The notes beneath the pieces were generated by a model. That model saw only the letters and a program-made list of their open reading frames with translations. It was not told the origin of the DNA and did no database searches. Positions 17,441 to 23,002 of a DNA stretch of 23,002 bases are shown piece after piece (within the stretch, counting starts at the first letter, position 1; each line of letters opens with the position of its first letter). Source of the stretch: Gamarada debralockiae. Lineage: Eukaryota; Ascomycota; Leotiomycetes; Helotiales; Hyphodiscaceae. The stretch is from positions 1 through 23,002 of the forward strand of contig NXFV01001728.1 of NCBI GenBank assembly GCA_002803225.1, written 5' to 3'. The translations under genes and the position numbers were made by a program.

Positions 17441-18741
17441 CGAAAATGTTTATGTTGGAGTCATTCCGGCACAGGAGTCAAGTATTCCAGTTGGAGACCA
17501 AGTAAAAATACCACAGAGGTTAATCTGGATTTGAGTGGCTCTTCGGAGGCAGTCGAAGCTTCTATATTGCCGCCACAGGCTAAAGCAAGCTTGAAAGAAG
17601 GGCCAGCAGATCCACATTAGTCAGCGGATGTTGGTGGAAATTTGGAGAATGCTAAGTCTCCTATCTATGAGCTCTGAAATGAGGCTCCCTTTTGATCCAG
17701 CACCAAATACTCTTTCTCTGTCAACCACTGTCTCTGTCAAACTGGGTGGCGGTTTCTTTTATTGGCGGGCCAATGAATGCAGTCTGGAAATGTTCTTTCA
17801 ATTTCTAGACTAGAATGAAGTCCATCTCAAGAGCCACAGCGAAGCATTTCCTCGTCTGCTAGCATTCGCCATGCATATGATTGGGACAACGAGGCGGACT
17901 GCGGCGCCGACAGTGGTCTTCTATTCCAATAATTTGAATTTTCGGAAACAATTCAGAAAACTTATTAAAAAATGCGGGATCCTGGACAAGTATCCAGGAC
18001 TCAGGGTCGAATTTGCTTCGACTCTTGCTAACTTCGATCGACCTGTTCAATTAGCGGGCCACTCGTCTGGGTCAGCTACTTCTACACCATCACTGTCGCT
18101 AGAAATCAAATTTATTCATGACTCAGGAGGCCTCAGTCGCGCAGCATAGTTGAGAGACTGCGTTCGGGTCTCCTAGCCGCACAAGTGGCTTCCATAGAGA
18201 AAAATTTGACACAGCCAACAAGGATGGTAATATTGAATCGGCTTGTCGGCACCCCGAACCGATAGCACAGTCGACCTGCCAGATCGAATGAGTGATCAGA
18301 CAAGCGACATGGATGACGAGGTACTTGATGAAGCACAAGTCAGTCCAATACCTGTAATGCTGGCTGGGCGCCACCTGCTCTCAGCAAAGCTTTCGGTTCT
18401 GACAATCTGTTCAAGCCAAATGAATGCAACACAATTGAGGACGAAGATGTGAGTATGGTGCCAGGAAGTCTGTCGAGAATCACGGGAGGGTTGACTGGAT
18501 CCGAAGAAGTTGATTTCCATATGGAAATCAGTCCTTTGGGTGAAACCAATGATACGGACGAGTCTTCCTCGAAGTCAAACATGTAAACCAATAACGATTC
18601 CGGAGACCGAGAAGAAGTTACCGAGGACACAGACGAAGATCAAAGAATGAACGAGTACCCCAGCTGTAGATCTGACTCTGGAAGCAGAAATAGCCTATAT
18701 CTTGATCTGTGCGAAGTAGTCAGCCTTGACTCTGATTCTTG
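17441..18741 (+). pseudogene. Degraded Ser/acidic coding-like stretch
   Basis: Coding-like text keeps changing frame and meeting stops: NLDLSGSSEAVEASILPPQA near 17530, SISSSASIRHAYDWDNEADC near 17850, DLPDRMSDQTSDMDDEVLDE near 18280, EDEDVSMVPGSLSRITGG near 18440, and SGDREEVTEDTDEDQRMNEY near 18600. The Ser/Asp/Glu richness fits the disordered N-terminal half of the C2H2 protein that follows, or the C-terminal half of the Reg1-like protein before it. I cannot place the boundary. The Reg1 C-terminal block (VVDTVNTARDIAHVIW type) was not found. Confidence 0.4.
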
Positions 18742-20335
18742 CCAGTACTTATAGCACCTGTATTAGACCCAATAAGACAAGTGTTGGTAAACTGAGTTAT
18801 GGAGGAGTGCTGGGTAATTTTCAACCAGAGTTGGGATGTTGGCGTCAGAGAGTGTGCAGGTGGAACCACTGGGCTCCTTTAGTCGACAAACCAGAAGCAC
18901 TACCTCACCGCCTGACACTTGTTTACTACCGAGTCAACGAAAGAGACAAAGAGAAGATAATGAGGATCCTGACAATACCAACCGCAATGATCCTCGCAAG
19001 CTACGTCGATCTGTTGGCTCAAGCAGTGGTCATGACTCTGCTAACAGATTTAGCCTGCCCTTTCAGAAAGCACGATGCACGAAGATATAGTATGCATAAT
19101 CATCGCGTTTGTGCCCTCCCACATTGGGAGATAATTGCACGAGTAAAGTATGCATCCTTCGAACGAAATATTCTTGCTTCAAAGCGTGCTAATCGTTTAC
19201 AGAGAGCATCTATGCCTGTGCCATCAAATGGATCCCAACTGCAAACGATGTTGGAGGAGCTTCAAACCTCAAGGACAGCTGGACTCGCACTTGAATGTCG
19301 CTGGTGCCAGTATTGCCCAACTTGGATTCCCACCGGGCGGAATAACGCCTGATCACGAGAAGCGGTTGAGAAGTAGAAAGAGGACTTCTCCCAATCAGAG
19401 TGATGAGACTAGGTGGAAGGATATTTACCCGACTTCTGTTCCCCAACGAAGAAGTCCTATCGCCGGGTAAGCCCCTTTTCCTCTCGTATCCGTTCCTTCT
19501 GTAAAAGACAACCTAAGTCTGGATTAGTCTAAAATGAGGAGAAGACGAAAGCATATGCTTACAAGTGAACAGATTTCGAACCAGTTCAAGAAGGAGTTGC
19601 CATGTCACCTAAAGTGCGAGATCTTGCAGGCTACGGTGATTACATCCGCCGGGAACTACCTCGCCTCGTCAGATCGAACAAAAAAGAGGTTGTTCGCCGA
19701 GACATGCAAAATTGGAGGCATGATTGATAGGCGGTCTGGTCGGGATAATTTAGGATTGCTAGGACACAGTGTTCAGAGCTTACTTGGAAGCTCAAAGAGT
19801 TGAGGATGAGATTGAGATACTGCCAAGTGAAGACAGCGCAGCTTCTATCTTCTAAGCAGGCCCAGATCCTACTGGAGACCAAATGATGCCCGAGCAGTCC
19901 CAGAACTCGTATCCTCAGCGTTCAGAGTTTCTCGATACGGTCTTTCAGCCGCCTCAGGCTCAGGTTCTGGGGGCCATAACCGAGAGGAATGAATCACCGA
20001 ACAACCTTGAACTATCAGCATTCAGCGACATGATGTTCTCGGACTCGCGGTATGCAAGCGAGCAGAAAAAGGCCTGCGACTGCCATGGCCCTTGCGACTG
20101 CACCGGCTCAAGCTATAATTCAAGTCAGGCCCTAGATGCAAACAATCTTTCTCATCTCGATGGAATCGGAGTTGGAGAGGTTCACTTGAATGATTTGACT
20201 TCAGATCAATCTTGGTATCAGATGGATTCCATGAGTTCCAGCTTTGACTGGAAGGCGTCGCATAAGAGATGGAAGATGGATATTCTAGATCCACTTTCTT
20301 CTTCATCTGAATATCAATTTCAAGGCACAGTGTGA
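18742..20335 (+). pseudogene. Relic of a fungal C2H2-type zinc-finger protein
   Basis: Blocks of a well-known fungal C2H2 family appear in order: LDPIRQVLVN-stop-VMEECWVIFNQSWDVGVREC near 18767-18860, SQRKRQREDNEDPD near 18930, ACPFRKHDARRYSMHNHRVC near 19053-19113, IIARVK, then intron 19149-19201 (GTATGC, GCTAAT, TTACAG), EHLCLCHQ with CKRCWRSFKPQGQLDSHL near 19240-19290, PPGGITPDHEKRLRSRKRT near 19330, RWKDIY, intron 19467-19572, DFEPVQE, YGDYIRRELPRLVR near 19640, and a long tail with ACDCHGPCDC to TGA at 20333-20335. Such proteins are presumed nuclear DNA-binding factors. Lesions: frame breaks near 19052, 19432 and 19700; stops at about 18793, 19716, 19751, 19760 and 19853. It is clearly non-functional. 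Confidence 0.8.
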
Positions 20336-22695
20336 AAGGCGTGCCTTGTTGGGTTGGAAGATCTCTGTTCGCGAGAAGGGCATGGTGGGCTTGGATAGGG
20401 ATGACAGAGATGCGTGAGAGTGGTAGCGAAATCTAGACAAATTCAGAACTCGGAAAATTTTGGGAATCAATAAATACTATACCAGCAGACAAAATCCTTT
20501 GCTTAGCCAGTACCCAAACATCGCCATGTCTTTCCAAAGCCACCGCGATTCTCTTTCCCTTATAATTGGCATCCACCAAACCACCTAACGGTCCGAGTTC
20601 TCTCGACTGTTAGCATCTAGAATTTGTAAAGCAGCTAGGGGTTGACGCTTTCCCCATACTCTCGCTTTGCTCGCGCTGCTATTACACACTTAATCACCAA
20701 ACAGACGAAGCTAAACACCACGAGACTGCCGAGGAGAGAAAGCCAAGCCCATTAAGTCTCAACATAGCTCTCCCGCTTTTGCACAGACCATAGTGAAATT
20801 GCCTTGTCCACCTTGCGTTCGGATGCTACCTGATGTTAGAACCTGTTGGAGCAGTGAATTTGGGTGATAGATACTTGTTTGTGAGACTGATAGCCATTCT
20901 TGAAACGGAACCCTTATCATTAACCCGAGAACTAGGCCTCAGAGTGCATGGCTGCGGGATTGACGGATATCAAGGAATACATCTGGCATGGTATGGCATA
21001 CTGGAATCTGACTCTGCAACAGCAAGAAGGCACGAAGCATTCAACATATCTCGCTGTGAGACCTCTACCTAGCTTTTGGTTGGGATTCTCATCCTTCTAG
21101 GCTCTCTTCAGAATCTTATATCCGATTTATGTCCAGCTATGACTCCTGGGCCAACATGTCTGGTTCTCATTACCGAACGGACGCCCGAAAGACACATGTT
21201 TGCCAATGATGCAGAAGGCTACAGGCAGAATGATGACGTAAAGGTAGCTGAGGCAATCGTCTCACGGTAATTTCGGTCTCATGTGCGATCATAGGAGACG
21301 AGAATTGCGAGATCAGGGTCCACTCGACCAGGGTCCTACCTTCTTTCGAGAAGTAGTTAACTAGTCTCGGCTGTAGATGACAATGGAGAGCAAGGGCAAT
21401 TTGAATATATACTAATATGAAGATCACTTTTGTGATTCGCGGAACCCTTCACACGTGACCAAAGTCACGAATGACTTCAAGGAAGGGCATTGGAAGTATT
21501 CTGTGGCTGGTGAAATCACCCGATTTGCACACAGTAACCCCGAAAACGAGCATTTAAAACCCGTGGCATAGCGTTATACGATGTTCTCGAGACCAAAATG
21601 TGGAGTTACCACCTCACGCAAGACGTCTGAAGCGGTGAAAGAAATTGGGACTTGCTGCAGACATCTAACCCCAAAGTCCCTCCGTATCGATTCCAAGACA
21701 TTCGGAATGCTCTAACAATTGAGACGCCGAAGAAATTGCGATGTTCACGCTGTATACTTGTTTTAATTTCAATGTTGCAGGGTGGGATTGGATTTGGATA
21801 GACACACCACGATCGGCGGAGGGGAGGAGGGGATGCCGGATGCAGTTGGAAGATCTCCCGCTCCCTCATCTGCAAGCACTCTGATTTCCCGACGTCAGAC
21901 GCACGTAGGTGCTAGTTGCGGGTAGGTACTTCTTATCGTGTGGGGGGTCGTCCTCTCCTTCCAAGGCTCCAAGTGCAGCAAGGCTCTAAAATTCAAGATT
22001 TAGTTATGATAGGAGGATCATTATCATGGATGAAAGTCAAGGGTTGGTCTACTATGCGAAGCCTGATGTTATGCATATGGAGGGGCCGCCTCGGCGCGTA
22101 GAGGACTCCCTTTTGGCATTTGGTGGCTTTTTCGGACAGGGAGGTGAATGGGCGATGTCAGAACCGGCCGTGGAGCCCAGTGCAGCACACCCTCAGCTTT
22201 GGTCTCGACCAGGTTTGTCTTCCAGTAGATGACGCCAAAATGTCTTAGGTGGACACGGGGTCACATGGCCTAGTAATGCAGGGTGCGGCTCTGCCCGTAC
22301 TGGCTACGTAGTGTGTATCTGAAGAGTCATCTGTACAGCCTTCCAGACTAATTTATGCGCCAACCAAAGACCCAAGGGATGCTCCCGGTTTCGAGATGAT
22401 GTCGAGGATGGAAGCGAGCCGGAGGCTTTCAAAATGGAGGGATGACTTGGCTAGAACATCGATCAGAGAAAGATCGACATATCCGAGTTGATATCCAAAG
22501 CGAGTACGGGCCGAGAAGGCTCGAGCTTTTCGGCATCCTCTGGACAAATATATTTATTCATTCAACAGAAAATGCCACTTCTAAATCGTCCGCAATGCCG
22601 ATTTCTTACCCGAACGAGCTGCGAATATCGTTACTGGATACCAATTTTGGTTTCAGCTCTGACGGCCACATTTTGACGTCTCTGAAGATCTCTGA
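20336..22695. other. 2.4 kb with no recognisable gene
   Basis: The longest open frames (20833-21072, 21606-21875 minus, 22026-22232, 22442-22741) show no motif, conserved block or splice architecture that I can support. A GTGAC/CACGTG-like motif occurs near 21453 (ACACGTGACC). There are no obvious terminal repeats. The stretch may be decayed coding DNA or plain intergenic sequence. Confidence 0.35.
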
Positions 22696-22731
22696 AGCCT
22701 TCCCAGCACTGGCCAATCACATGCCCTCTGG

Positions 22732-22962
22732 ATGTTTGTAGGAAGTCAACCCCTCAATGAATCTTCCCACTTGACGGCTCTTCTGACCAATACGAAAGGT
22801 CAAAATCTTACTAACTTGTATTTGACGTTCGGCACGGTTGCCTATTCCCCCGCCCAGAATCTGCAGACAGATATCGATTACCATTTGCGTCGGAGATTCT
22901 GGTTCTTGACCCAGCAAGGTTTTCTCAATATTGTATCGGATTTTCGGTGGACTGATCTTTCT

Positions 22963-23002
<40 letters not shown>
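22732..23002 (+). CDS. Possible partial open frame running off the window
   Basis: From an ATG at 22732 a frame stays open to the window edge, about 77 codons before entering the poly-T run. It contains SSHLTALLTNTKGQNLTNLY, FGTVAYSPAQNLQTDIDYH and LRRRFWFLTQQGFLNIVSD. The composition is protein-like, but I recognise no family and the 3' end is missing. A minus-strand frame overlaps at 22717-22917. It may be chance. Confidence 0.18.
22965..23002. repeat. Poly-T run of 38 at the window end
   Basis: An uninterrupted T homopolymer of 38 bases reaches the last base. In long-read or short-read assemblies such runs often end a contig. Biologically it could be the reverse complement of a poly(A) tail, the 3' end of a LINE or retrocopy lying on the minus strand to the right of the window. 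Confidence 0.9.

Noticed and set aside
1..23002. CRISPR arrays, tRNA or rRNA genes, bacterial operons
   Set aside because: No regularly spaced repeats, no cloverleaf or rRNA blocks seen by eye, and the gene structure is eukaryotic.

Overview
The window reads as nuclear DNA of a filamentous ascomycete (Pezizomycotina). Coding regions are broken by short GT-AG introns of about 50-160 bp with branch points such as TACTAAC or GCTAAC, and the proteins belong to fungal families (DUF7707, 2EXR, fungal amidoligase, DHA1-type MFS, a Reg1-like PP1 subunit, a fungal C2H2 protein). A leotiomycete is my guess from remembered similarity only. No tRNA, rRNA, CRISPR or bacterial operon structure was seen.

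Layout. 1-860: relics of a transcription-factor-like C-terminus and two inverted MFS-like fragments, split by a solo LTR (424-669). 1.5-2.7 kb: a frameshifted amidoligase. 3.5-4.24 kb (minus): an intact secreted, probably GPI-anchored DUF7707 protein. 5.3-7.1 kb: an MFS transporter with CACGTG sites upstream, decayed by a deletion and frame breaks; a 68-residue two-exon gene follows 41 bp later. 7.8-8.85 kb: a short-chain dehydrogenase with two stops and a frameshift. 9.17-9.49 kb: a MITE with TIRs of about 45 bp. 9.9-11.9 kb: an FAD-dependent monooxygenase carrying two solo LTRs of the 424-669 family, one inside an intron and one inside an exon, each with a 5-bp target duplication. 13.1-14.3 kb (minus): an intact 2EXR-domain protein. 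14.77-15.3 kb (minus): a 182-residue orphan with a Cys-rich tail. 15.9-20.3 kb (plus): degraded copies of a Reg1-like gene and of a fungal C2H2 zinc-finger gene. 20.3-22.7 kb: nothing recognised. The window ends in a 38-T run.

Biology. The amidoligase, transporter, dehydrogenase and monooxygenase would fit a small catabolic or secondary-metabolite locus, but nearly all carry disabling lesions while the DUF7707 and 2EXR genes look intact. Several stops in the relics are C-to-T changes at CpA (CAG/CAA to TAG/TAA, TGG to TAG), as expected from repeat-induced point mutation. I see a decaying accessory locus invaded by LTR elements and a MITE. The most notable single event is the 246-bp solo LTR in the monooxygenase exon, which could be read as a new intron.
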